Assembly: GCF_035762905.1 (NCBI RefSeq)
Contig: NZ_DASUCC010000156.1
Coordinates: 1-64,000 of the forward strand
Length of the DNA stretch: 64,000 nucleotides
From: DASYTH01 sp035762905
GTDB lineage: Bacteria; Actinomycetota; Actinomycetes; Mycobacteriales; Pseudonocardiaceae
Direction of reading: 5' to 3'
Shown piece after piece: positions 7,638 through 15,903 of the stretch. Made by a program: the position numbers and the translations under genes. The first letter of the stretch is position 1, and every line of letters starts with the position of its first letter. Under the pieces are notes generated by a model. The model saw only the letters and a list, made by a program, of their open reading frames with translations, was not told where the DNA came from and made no database searches.

Positions 7638-9152
7638 TCAGTCGTCGTGCTCGACCCAGTCGAAGGTGCGGGTAACCGCTTTCTTCCACAGCCGGAAGGT
7701 CTTCTCCCGGTCGGCCTCGGCCATCTGCGGCGTCCACTCCTTGTCCTTGGCCCAGTTGTTCCGGACGTCGTCCTCGCCGGCCCAGAAGCCGACCGCGAGC
7801 CCGGCCGCGTAGGCGGCACCAAGAGCGGTGGTCTCGGCGACCATCGGGCGGATCACCGGAACGTTGAGGATGTCCGCCTGGAACTGCATGAGCAGCTCAT
7901 TGCCGACCATGCCGCCATCGACCTTGAGGGAGGTGAGCGCGACACCCGAGTCCGCGTTCATGGCATCGATCACCTCGCGGGTCTGGAAGGCAGTGGCCTC
8001 CAGGACCGCGCGGGCGAGGTGGCCCCGGTTGACGTACCGGGTCAGACCGACGACCGCTCCGCGGGCATCGGATCGCCAGTACGGAGCGAACAGGCCGGAG
8101 AACGCCGGCACCACATAGCACCCGCCGTTGTCCTCGACGGTCCGAGCCAGCTCCTCGATCTCCGGCGCGGAGCTGATCATGCTCAGGTTGTCCCGGATCC
8201 ACTGCACCAGCGAGCCGGTGACGGCGATTGCGCCCTCCAGCGCATACACCGTGTCCTGCTGCCCGAGCTTGTAGCACACCGTGGTGAGCAGCCCGTTCTT
8301 GCTCAGCACCTGCTCGGTGCCGGTGTTGAGCAGCACGAAGTTGCCCGTGCCATAGGTGTTCTTGGCCTCGCCGGGGGACAGGCACGCCTGGCCGAACGTG
8401 GCCGCCTGCTGGTCACCGAGGATGCCCGAGACCGGCACCCCGCTCAGCACACCGCGCTCCCGGACCCGCCCGTACTCCTCCGACGAGGAACGGATCTCCG
8501 GCAGCATCGACAGCGGGACACCGACCTCGTCGGCGATGTCCGAGTCCCAGGACAGCGAGTGCAGGTCCATGAGCAGCGTGCGGGAGGCGTTGGTCGGGTC
8601 GGTGACGTGCACGCCACCGTCCGGCCCGCCGGTCATGTTCCACAGCACCCAGGTGTCCATGTTGCCGAACAGCAGGTCGCCGGCCTCGGCCCGCTGCCGC
8701 GCGCCGTCGACGTTGTCCAGGATCCAACGAATCTTGGGACCGGAGAAGTACGTCGCGATCGGCAACCCGGTCTTGGGCCGGTAGCGCTCCTGGCCACCGC
8801 CGAGCGCGCCGAGCTCGTTGCAGATCCGGTCGGTTCTGGTGTCTTGCCACACGACCGCGTTGTAGACGGGCTTTCCGGTGTTCTTGTCCCACACCACGGC
8901 GGTCTCGCGCTGGTTGGTGATGCCCACCGCGGCGATGTCCCCCACGTGCAGGTCGGCCTTGGCCAGTGCGGCGGCCGTCACCTCGCGGGTGTTGGCCCAC
9001 ACCTCCTCCGGATCGTGCTCGACCCAGCCCGCCTTGGGGAAGATCTGCTCGTGCTCCTTCTGGTCGATCGAGACCACTTCACCGGCATGACTGAAGATCA
9101 TGCATCGGGTCGAGGTCGTGCCCTGGTCGATCGCTGCCACATAGCTGGTCAT
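7638..9152 (-). CDS. glpK: Glycerol kinase
   Basis: A 504-residue FGGY-family kinase that phosphorylates glycerol to sn-glycerol 3-phosphate. The ATP-binding signature DQGTTSTR is at residues 9-16, and the conserved WQDTRT, GTGNFVLLNTG and KVDGGMVGNELLMQ segments appear in order. It lies 30 bp downstream of the glycerol facilitator on the same strand, so the two form an uptake-and-trapping operon divergent from glpD. Length and motifs are complete. Confidence 0.96.
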   Translation of the reverse strand: MTSYVAAIDQGTTSTRCMIFSHAGEVVSIDQKEHEQIFPKAGWVEHDPEEVWANTREVTAAALAKADLHVGDIAAVGITNQRETAVVWDKNTGKPVYNAVVWQDTRTDRICNELGALGGGQERYRPKTGLPIATYFSGPKIRWILDNVDGARQRAEAGDLLFGNMDTWVLWNMTGGPDGGVHVTDPTNASRTLLMDLHSLSWDSDIADEVGVPLSMLPEIRSSSEEYGRVRERGVLSGVPVSGILGDQQAATFGQACLSPGEAKNTYGTGNFVLLNTGTEQVLSKNGLLTTVCYKLGQQDTVYALEGAIAVTGSLVQWIRDNLSMISSAPEIEELARTVEDNGGCYVVPAFSGLFAPYWRSDARGAVVGLTRYVNRGHLARAVLEATAFQTREVIDAMNADSGVALTSLKVDGGMVGNELLMQFQADILNVPVIRPMVAETTALGAAYAAGLAVGFWAGEDDVRNNWAKDKEWTPQMAEADREKTFRLWKKAVTRTFDWVEHDD

Positions 9153-9182
9153 CTGGCAGGTGCCTCTCTGTTACCGGTTCGG

Positions 9183-9932
9183 TCAGGACGGAAGGATCTG
9201 GGACAGCAGTCCGGCGAGCACGCCACCGATGATCGGGCCGACCACCGGGACCCAGGAGTAGTTCCAGTCGGCGGCGCCCTTGTTCCTGATCGGCAGGATG
9301 GCGTACGCGATCCGCGGACCCAGGTCACGAGCCGGGTTGATGGCGTAACCGGTCGGCCCACCGAGCGAGTTGCCGATACCGATCACGACGAACGCTACCG
9401 CCGCGTAGCCCAGTGCCGCATTGCCGAACTGCGGCAGCCCGCCGTCCGTACCCTGCGCCACGCCCGGGCTGAGGAGGATCCAGAACACCAGGACGAACGT
9501 GCCGATGACCTCTGTGACCGTGTTCCAGGCGTAGTTCGGCACGGTCGGACCGGTGGCGAAGATCCCCCGGGTGTTCGCCGGCTCGTCGTGCGTGTCGAAC
9601 TGCAGCTTGTACGCCGCCCAGCACAGCACCGCGCCCAGAATGGCACCGATCATCTGGCCGATCAGGTACGCCGGAACGTCACCCCATTCGAGCTTGTCCG
9701 CCGACGCCAAACCGAGCGTCACCGCCGGGTTGAGGTGGGCACCGCTCGGGGCGGCGATGCTCGCTCCGATGAAGACCGCGAAACCCCAGCCGAAGTTGAT
9801 CAGCAGCCAGCCCCCGCCGCTGCCCAATGTCTTTTTCAGCACGACATTCGCCACGACGCCGCAACCCATCAGTGTCAGGGCAGCGGTCCCCAACAGTTCC
9901 CAGAGGAAGATCTCGCCAAAGCTCAAATCCAT
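9183..9932 (-). CDS. glpF: Glycerol facilitator (aquaglyceroporin, MIP family)
   Basis: A 249-residue membrane channel with six hydrophobic segments and both half-helix signatures: AHLNPAVTLG in the first half and INPARDLGPR in the second. The Asp after the second NPA-R motif is typical of glycerol-conducting aquaglyceroporins and not water-only channels. ATG at 9932 follows GGGAGG. It leads the glpF-glpK operon, with about 180 bp of divergent regulatory space before glpD. Confidence 0.94.
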   Translation of the reverse strand: MDLSFGEIFLWELLGTAALTLMGCGVVANVVLKKTLGSGGGWLLINFGWGFAVFIGASIAAPSGAHLNPAVTLGLASADKLEWGDVPAYLIGQMIGAILGAVLCWAAYKLQFDTHDEPANTRGIFATGPTVPNYAWNTVTEVIGTFVLVFWILLSPGVAQGTDGGLPQFGNAALGYAAVAFVVIGIGNSLGGPTGYAINPARDLGPRIAYAILPIRNKGAADWNYSWVPVVGPIIGGVLAGLLSQILPS

Positions 9933-10037
9933 GGTCTGCCTCCCGCGGCTAGTTGGCGGGCAGGCAGAGACGGCCTTTGGTTGTTGGGCCGGCGTCCTTG
10001 CCTACCCTGAGCGATCTCGGACGCTACGTGACCATGG

Positions 10038-10056
10038 TCAACCTGTCTATGGTTGA
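10038..10056. promoter_or_regulatory. Candidate operator in the glpF-glpD divergent region
   Basis: TCAACC-7 nt-GGTTGA is a perfect 6-bp inverted repeat, centrally placed between the two divergent glycerol transcription units. A glycerol-responsive regulator would be expected to bind here, but none is encoded nearby. The arms are short, so chance is a real alternative. Confidence 0.3.
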
Positions 10057-10113
10057 GACGCCTTTCCACCTGGGTAAGCGGTACCGTGGGTTGCCTGGAC
10101 ACGGGAGGCGATC

Positions 10114-11883
10114 GTGGTCAACAGCAAGGCTGATCCGCCTGCCGGCGCCACTGTGGACGTTAGCGGTGGCCGGCTGGGCCCGGCGGAACGGGAAGACGCG
10201 TGGCAGCGCCTCGGTACGGAGGCGTTCGACATCGTCGTGATCGGCGGTGGGGTCGTCGGCGCGGGCACCGCACTGGACGCGGCGACCAGAGGACTGCGGG
10301 TCGCGCTGGTCGAGGCCCGCGATCTAGCGTCGGGCACGTCCAGCCGGTCCAGCAAGCTGTTCCATGGCGGGCTGCGTTATCTGGAGCAGCTCGAGTTCGG
10401 CTTGGTGCGGGAGGCGCTGCGGGAGCGGGAGCTGATGCTCACCAGGATCGCGCCGCACCTGGTGAAGCCGGTGAGCTTCCTGTACCCGCTGCGCCATCGG
10501 GTGTGGGAGCGCCCGTACACCGCGGCCGGGCTGTTTCTGTACGACCGGATGGGCGGCGCGCGGTCGGTGCCCGGGCAGAAGCACCTCAGCAAGGCGGGTG
10601 CGCTGCGGATGGTGCCGGCGCTGCGGCGCGACTCGCTGGTGGGCGGAATCCGGTACTACGACGCGCAGGCCGACGACGCCCGGCACACGATGACCGTCGC
10701 GCGCAGTGCGGCCCACTACGGCGCTGTGGTGCGCACATCGACCCAGGTGGTCGGGATGGTGCGGGAGGCCGACCGGGTGGCCGGGGTCCGGGTGCGGGAC
10801 GTGGAGGACGGCCGGGAGACCGAGGTCCGGGCGAACGCCGTGATCAACGCGACCGGGGTGTGGACCGACGAGCTGCAGCGGCTGGCCGGTAGCCGCGGCC
10901 GGTTCAGGGTGCGGGCCAGCAAGGGCGTGCACATCGTGGTGCCGCGGAACCGCATCGTGTCGGAACCCGGATCGGAGACCGGGATCATCCTGCGTACCGA
11001 GAAGTCGGTGCTGTTCGTCATCCCGTGGGGTAACCACTGGATCGTCGGAACGACCGACACCGACTGGAATCTCGATCTGGCCCACCCCGCGGCCACCAAG
11101 CAGGACATCGACTACATCCTTGATCATGTGAACGCCGTGCTTGCCTCGCCGCTGACGCATGAGGACATCGAGGGTGTGTACGCCGGGCTGCGGCCGCTGC
11201 TGGCCGGCGAGAGCGAGGAGACGTCCAAGCTGACCCGCGAGCACGCGGTGGCCCGGGTGGCGCCGGGCATGGTGGCGATCGCCGGCGGGAAGTACACGAC
11301 GTACCGGGTGATGGCCGCGGACGCGGTCGACGCGGCGTCGGTGGATCTGCCGGGACGGCTGCAGCCGTCGATCACCGACAAGGTGCCGCTGCTCGGCGCG
11401 GACGGCTACCACGCGCTGGTGAACCAGGCGGATCAGCTGGGCTCGCGGTACGGGCTGCACCCGCACCGGATCCGGCATCTGCTCAACCGGTACGGGTCGA
11501 TGGTGCACGAGGTGCTCGGGGCGGCCGCCGGCCAGCCGGACCTGCTGCGCCCGCTCGGTGGTGCGCCGGACTACCTGCGGGTCGAGGCGGTGTACGCGGC
11601 CAGCCACGAGGGCGCGCTGCACCTGGAGGACGTGCTGGCGCGACGGACCCGGATCTCGATCGAGTATCCGCACCGCGGGGTGGGAACCGCCGAGGAGGTG
11701 GCCGAGTTGATGGGTGACGTGCTCGGCTGGGACTCGGCCACCCGGGAACGGGAACTCAAGATCTACCAGGCCCGGGTCGAGGCGGAACGGGACTCCCAGA
11801 ACCAGCCCGACGATCAGGCCGCCGACGCCCGGCGATCCGCCGCCCCGGAGGCCCGCCCCAACATCCTCGAACCCGTTTCCTGA
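10114..11883 (+). CDS. glpD: Aerobic glycerol-3-phosphate dehydrogenase
   Basis: A 589-residue membrane-associated FAD enzyme oxidising sn-glycerol 3-phosphate to dihydroxyacetone phosphate and passing electrons to the quinone pool. The FAD motif VIGGGVVGAGTALDAATRG is at about residues 43-61, with LASGTSSRSSKLFHGGLRYL, the GTTDTDW segment and the IAGGKYTTYR segment all typical of GlpD. GTG at 10114 has GGGAGG 5 bp upstream. Divergent from glpFK and next to lpdA (a quinone reductase), it completes a glycerol catabolism block. Confidence 0.95.
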   Translation: MVNSKADPPAGATVDVSGGRLGPAEREDAWQRLGTEAFDIVVIGGGVVGAGTALDAATRGLRVALVEARDLASGTSSRSSKLFHGGLRYLEQLEFGLVREALRERELMLTRIAPHLVKPVSFLYPLRHRVWERPYTAAGLFLYDRMGGARSVPGQKHLSKAGALRMVPALRRDSLVGGIRYYDAQADDARHTMTVARSAAHYGAVVRTSTQVVGMVREADRVAGVRVRDVEDGRETEVRANAVINATGVWTDELQRLAGSRGRFRVRASKGVHIVVPRNRIVSEPGSETGIILRTEKSVLFVIPWGNHWIVGTTDTDWNLDLAHPAATKQDIDYILDHVNAVLASPLTHEDIEGVYAGLRPLLAGESEETSKLTREHAVARVAPGMVAIAGGKYTTYRVMAADAVDAASVDLPGRLQPSITDKVPLLGADGYHALVNQADQLGSRYGLHPHRIRHLLNRYGSMVHEVLGAAAGQPDLLRPLGGAPDYLRVEAVYAASHEGALHLEDVLARRTRISIEYPHRGVGTAEEVAELMGDVLGWDSATRERELKIYQARVEAERDSQNQPDDQAADARRSAAPEARPNILEPVS

Positions 11884-12850
11884 CTGAATTCCGGCCGTTC
11901 GCGGTCGGGACCCGGCATCTCGATTGGGTCGAGCCGGCAACTCGAATGCAGGAGCCGGCGATTCGGGTGTCCCGGACGGGTGCTTGGGGCCGGTGGTTCG
12001 GGTGTTGGGGTCGGGAACGCGGGTGCGGGGGCTGGTGGTTCGGGTGTTCTGGCCGGCGACTCGCACGGTTGGGCCGGCGGCTCGCGTGTTGGGGTTGGCG
12101 GCTCGGGTGTTGGAGCCGGTGACTCGCGTGCTGGAGCCGGCGGTTTGGGCGCCCTGGACGGTAGTCGGGATCTGCGTGCCGGTGACTCGGTGTTGGAGCC
12201 GGTGGTTCGGTTGCTGGAGTCGAGAACGCGCGTGGTGCGGCCGGCGGCTCGGGTGTTCTGGCCGGCGACTGACACGGTTGGGCCGGCGGCTCGCGTACTG
12301 GGGTTGGCGGCTCGGGTGTTGGAGCCGGTGGTTGGGGCGCTGGAGTCGGAAACGCGGGTGCGGGGGCTGGTGGTTTTGGGTGTCCTGACCGGCGACTCGC
12401 ACGGCTGGGCCGGCGGCTCGCGTGTTGGGGTTGGCGGTTCGGGTGCTGGCTGTGAGTCGGGTGTTGGAGCCGGTGACTTGGATGCCGGAGTCGAGAACTC
12501 TGGCTACTGGGGTCGGTGACTCGGGTTCTCTGGTCGGGAGTTCGGGTGCTGCGGCCGGAGACTCGGCTGCTGCGGCCGGTGACTCGGGTTCTCTGGTCGG
12601 GAGTTCGGCTGGTGCGGCCGGGGCTCGGCTGCTGCGGCCGGTGACTCGGGCGCTGCGGCTGGTGGCTCGGGCGCTGGGGTCGGCGACTCGGGTGCTGGGG
12701 TCGGCGGTTCGCGTGCGAGTTTGGCTGGCCTCTCGGGTGCCCGAAACTGGGAACTCGGTGGCTGGAGACGGTGGTTCGGTTGTTGGGTTGGTGGTTGCGT
12801 GTGGGGTTGCCGGTCCGGGTGTGGGGTGGCCGGCTTGCTATGGGATGGGG
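11884..12850. repeat. Degenerate 21-bp tandem repeat region (about 950 bp)
   Basis: The interval between convergent glpD and the PPE-like gene is almost entirely imperfect copies of a 21-bp unit such as GGCGGCTCGGGTGTTGGAGCC. Four consecutive units in exact 21-bp register begin at the GGCGGCTCGCGT near 12076. Because 21 is a multiple of 3, all frames translate to 7-residue low-complexity repeats (Gly-Ser-Val-rich on one strand, Pro-Thr-rich on the other). I see no start, ribosome-binding site or domain that favours a gene, so I treat it as non-coding repeat DNA, possibly related to the array at 3.95-4.56 kb. Confidence 0.75.
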
Positions 12851-12882
12851 CTGGGGGTGAGGTGTGGCGGGGGAAGGGGGAG

Positions 12883-14307
12883 TTAGTGGGGGGTGTCGCC
12901 GATGACGGTGGGGGGGAGGTTGTGTTCTTCGCCGTCGATGGAGACGGATTCGGTGACGCGCTCGTCGGTGGTGCGGTGTCGGCGGCCGGGGGTGGCGCCC
13001 CGGACTTCGTTGTCGGGGGTGTCGTCGAACCAGGGGGCGGAGCCGATCACCTCGGAGCCGAAGCGGCGGAGCATGGGCTTGTCCTGGGGGTGGCCGGGGC
13101 CGGCGGCGGCACCTGGCGTTGCCGCCGCCGGCGTCCCAGCCGCCGCGGCCATTTGGCCTGCTGCGGCGGACTGCATGTCGGGCCCGGTGATGCCGCCGCC
13201 CAGGCCGGTGAAGCCGGCACCGATGCTCGAGCCGGCGGTGGGGACGGGGGCGCCGGCGCGTGGGCCGGTGGGGGCGCCTGAGCCGGAGCCTGAGCCGGAG
13301 CCGGCGCCTGAGCCGGGGGGGACGGCGCCGGGGCCGGAGCCCGGGCCGTGGGCGCCGCCGGGGCCGGGACCGTAGCCGGTGCCGGAGCCGTAGCTGTTCG
13401 TGTGGCCGGAGCCGGTGCCGTAGGTGGTGCCGGTGCCGTAGCTGGTGCCGGTACCGGTGCGGCCGCTGCCGGAGCTGAACCGGCCGCCACCACCACCGAC
13501 GAAGGTGGGTCCGAACATCGGCGCGTTGGGGCCGGCGGCGCCGGTGTAGGTGCCCGGGCCGGGACGCATCGGGGTGGCTTCGGCGGCGGCGCCGGACGTG
13601 CCCCAGTTGAAGTGCGGCTCGCGGTGCGGGTTTCCGCCCGCGCCGGCCGGAACCACGGCCGGGCCGACGCCCGCGCCGGGCGCGAGGCCGGTGGTGATCG
13701 CGGCGGCCGGGGTGGTGAGCACGACGCCCGACCCGCGGTGCCGGTTCAGCTCGCCGGTGTCGACCACGACCGCGGCCGGCGGGCTGAACGCGGCCATCGT
13801 GTCCGTGTTGATCTGGCTGCTGCGCTGGTAGTTGGTCATCACCTCGAACGCCTTCTGCTGCCCGGCCGTCGCCGCGGTCTCCACCGGCTCCTGGTCGGTC
13901 TGCGTGGCGATCACCTGCACGGCCGGCGCGGTGGCCGGATCCGGCGCGGTCGGCGGCACGTCCTCGGGCACCGGCATGTCGGCCCGGGCCCGGGCCAGCG
14001 CATCGGCCTGCACATCGACCAGCTCGCGCATCTCGCCGGCCTGGCCCGCGGTGCGGTGTGCCCAGTCGACCAGCACGGCGAGCGCGTCATAGGCCTGTCC
14101 GGCGGCCCGGCCGTTCCAGCCGGCCCCGGTCCGGTCGATCGCGGACTGCAGGTCCTCGCCGACCTCGGTGAGCGTGGCGGCGATCTCCGACCAGCGGCGC
14201 GAGGCGTCGGCCGAGGCGCCCGGACCCGCGCCCTCGTGTAACAGCTTGTACAGCTCCTGGTGGGTGAAGCCCTGCCACCGGGTGGCGTCGGCGGTCTGCT
14301 CGGCCAT
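12883..14307 (-). CDS. PPE/WXG-like secreted protein with Gly/Pro-rich C-terminal half
   Basis: A 474-residue protein. Residues about 5-115 form the helical N-domain of ESX-associated actinomycete proteins (LYKLLHEGAG, then helices around AGWNGRAAGQAYDAL, a WxG-type turn). The middle is a linker, and about 250-420 is a repetitive Gly/Ser/Thr/Tyr/Pro region (GTGTSYGTGTTYGTGSG). The end is charged and more conserved-looking (MLRRFGSEVIGSAPWFDDTPD). No signal peptide is visible, consistent with type VII export. Its start overlaps the stop of the upstream partner by one base (TGATG), so the two are coupled and probably form a helical heterodimer. The effector role is unknown. Confidence 0.75.
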   Translation of the reverse strand: MAEQTADATRWQGFTHQELYKLLHEGAGPGASADASRRWSEIAATLTEVGEDLQSAIDRTGAGWNGRAAGQAYDALAVLVDWAHRTAGQAGEMRELVDVQADALARARADMPVPEDVPPTAPDPATAPAVQVIATQTDQEPVETAATAGQQKAFEVMTNYQRSSQINTDTMAAFSPPAAVVVDTGELNRHRGSGVVLTTPAAAITTGLAPGAGVGPAVVPAGAGGNPHREPHFNWGTSGAAAEATPMRPGPGTYTGAAGPNAPMFGPTFVGGGGGRFSSGSGRTGTGTSYGTGTTYGTGSGHTNSYGSGTGYGPGPGGAHGPGSGPGAVPPGSGAGSGSGSGSGAPTGPRAGAPVPTAGSSIGAGFTGLGGGITGPDMQSAAAGQMAAAAGTPAAATPGAAAGPGHPQDKPMLRRFGSEVIGSAPWFDDTPDNEVRGATPGRRHRTTDERVTESVSIDGEEHNLPPTVIGDTPH

Positions 14308-14744
14308 CAGTCGCCCGTCCCCTCCTCCTGCTTACCCACGGTCACGCTGCTGTCCTCATCGGACAGTTGGTACTGGGCCGCGGTGCGGTCCAGCGCGTCC
14401 ACGGCGTTGTCCAACTGGCCCCGGTAGGCCTCCAGTTGGCGCAGCGCAGACTCGCCGGAGCCCACCGAACGGGCGTTGAAGGCCTCGGTCGCATCGGCGC
14501 TGACCGGATCATTGGCCCACGGTGTGATACGCAGGTCGGCGTTGGCCAGTTCGACCTGCCGGCTCACCTTTGCGAGCGCATCGGCAAAGGCGTCCCGTAG
14601 TGCGGGCACGGCCGCGCGATCGACCACTAACTGGTTGCCGGTGCTACCGTCTGCTACCACGCCGGCCTCCGATCCGGTTTCGTGGATACCTGTGGTGTGT
14701 CCACTGTATCGGTCTGTGATGCTCGGATTCGACCGTTCGGCCAC
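14307..14744 (-). CDS. Small ESX/WXG100-like helical partner protein
   Basis: A 145-residue, mostly alpha-helical protein. Residues about 40-125 have the heptad pattern of an ESX-type helical hairpin (VDRAAVPALRDAFADALAK, then ALRQLEAYRGQLDNAVDAL). It ends in an acidic tail and is coupled to the PPE-like gene by one-base stop/start overlap, the arrangement of a PE-PPE-type pair. GTG at 14744 is preceded by AGGAAA. I cannot name a family; partner and chaperone roles are inferred from position and fold. Confidence 0.65.
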   Translation of the reverse strand: MAERSNPSITDRYSGHTTGIHETGSEAGVVADGSTGNQLVVDRAAVPALRDAFADALAKVSRQVELANADLRITPWANDPVSADATEAFNARSVGSGESALRQLEAYRGQLDNAVDALDRTAAQYQLSDEDSSVTVGKQEEGTGD

Positions 14745-14791
14745 ATTTCCTGGACGTGCGGTTTCCGGTCCAGGTTCCGGTCAGCCGTAGG

Positions 14792-15334
14792 TCAACACCG
14801 GGTGGCCACCAGGACCACCATCCGCTCTTCGGCGCCGTCCCCGCGGACGGCTTGCTCGACCTGCTCGGTTCGTTCAAAACCGCACTTCTCGGCCACTCGC
14901 GCCGAGGCCAGGTTGGACTCGAAGTGCCGGTACAGCACGCGCTCCAGCCCGAGTGCACCGAAACCGAACCGCAACGCGGCGCCCAGTGCGTGGGACGCCG
15001 TGCCGCGCCCCCGCCCGGCCGGATGGGTCCAGCAGGACGCCTCGGCCGTGCCGGCGGCGAGGTCGAGATCCTTCAGGCCGACCTCACCGAGCAACTCGCC
15101 GGTGGTCGGATCGGCCACCGCCCACGAGCACCGCTCGCCGGCCGTCCACTCCTTGGCCCGGCGCGCGATGTAGACACCCGCGCCGGCAAGATCGTCGATC
15201 TGGATGCCGGGCACCCACCGCCGGGTCTCCGGATCGGCGAAGCCCTCCACCACCGCCGCACGGTCGTCGACGCGATCATCGGCCCGCAGCGCGCGCAGAT
15301 AGTAGAGCCCCAGATTGATCTCAACCGGTTCCAC
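14792..15334 (-). CDS. GNAT-family N-acetyltransferase (RimJ/RimL-like)
   Basis: A 180-residue acetyltransferase. Acetyl-CoA binding is indicated by the loop HPAGRGRGTASHALGAAL at about 112-129 (the R/Q-x-x-G-x-G/A pattern), followed by FGALGLERVLYRHFESNLASARVAEKCGF, a C-terminal pattern typical of RimJ/RimL enzymes. These acetylate protein N-termini or small molecules; the substrate is not predictable. It stands alone between the PPE pair and a DUF1707 gene on the same strand. Confidence 0.83.
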   Translation of the reverse strand: MEPVEINLGLYYLRALRADDRVDDRAAVVEGFADPETRRWVPGIQIDDLAGAGVYIARRAKEWTAGERCSWAVADPTTGELLGEVGLKDLDLAAGTAEASCWTHPAGRGRGTASHALGAALRFGFGALGLERVLYRHFESNLASARVAEKCGFERTEQVEQAVRGDGAEERMVVLVATRC

Positions 15335-15378
15335 GGAACAACGTTAGCCCTGGGCACCGACAGTTTTCGGCGTGCCGG

Positions 15379-15834
15379 TCAGTCCCACGGCCGGCGCCGG
15401 CCGTGGCCCCGGCGGCGCCGGTCGGGCGCCCAGTCCTCGCCGAAGATGGCCCCGCCGAGGATCGCGAACACCGCCGGAATCAGGAACACGTACCAGTACC
15501 GGAACACGGTCAGGAACAGAACCAGCGCGATGATCCCGGACAGGGGCACCATCGCGGCCCAGATCCGCTGGCCCACCGCCCGGCTGTCCGGCCGGCCGGC
15601 GGGCGCCGGAGCGCGCCGGGGCGCCACCGCCGCGGCGAAGTGCGGCCGCGGGTCCGGCAGGTCGTCGAACAGTTCGAGCAGCTCACCCCGGGTCTTCGCG
15701 GTCGCCACCCGAGCCGTGCGGTCGCCGTACTCGTCCACGCCCAGCCGGCCATCGCTCATGTGCTCACCGAGCTTGCGAATGGCGTCCTCGCGCTCGATGT
15801 CGCCGATGCGGATGTTCGACGGGTCGCTCTCCAC
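15379..15834 (-). CDS. DUF1707 domain membrane protein
   Basis: A 151-residue protein with an N-terminal DUF1707 (SHOCT-like) domain of about 60 residues: RIGDIEREDAIRKLGEHMSDGRL then EYGDRTARVATAKT and LFDDLPD. A basic linker and two adjacent hydrophobic segments follow (about 95-130, RIWAAMVPLSGIIALVLFLTV and the next helix), ending in an Arg/His-rich tail. The family is common in actinobacteria, often near signalling genes, with no established biochemical role. Start GTG at 15834 is supported by the conserved N-terminal motif. Confidence 0.8.
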   Translation of the reverse strand: MESDPSNIRIGDIEREDAIRKLGEHMSDGRLGVDEYGDRTARVATAKTRGELLELFDDLPDPRPHFAAAVAPRRAPAPAGRPDSRAVGQRIWAAMVPLSGIIALVLFLTVFRYWYVFLIPAVFAILGGAIFGEDWAPDRRRRGHGRRRPWD

Positions 15835-15903
15835 AGTCGAATCCTACGTGCGCCGCACGGGTCGCAGGTCCCATCTGAGAAGCGTCTCAGCCGGTCAACT
15901 CGG

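Noticed and set aside
7647..10010. A 787-codon open frame antisense to glpK and glpF
   Set aside because: It lies opposite two unmistakable genes, has no domain, and is the usual shadow frame of high third-position GC.
10324..12402. A 692-codon minus-strand frame over glpD and the repeat array
   Set aside because: Half is antisense to glpD and the rest is the 21-bp repeat, which keeps every frame open.
11980..12519. A Gly-rich 179-codon frame resembling a PE_PGRS-like protein
   Set aside because: No ribosome-binding site, no N-terminal PE or WXG domain, and the Gly-rich pattern follows directly from the 21-bp DNA repeat.
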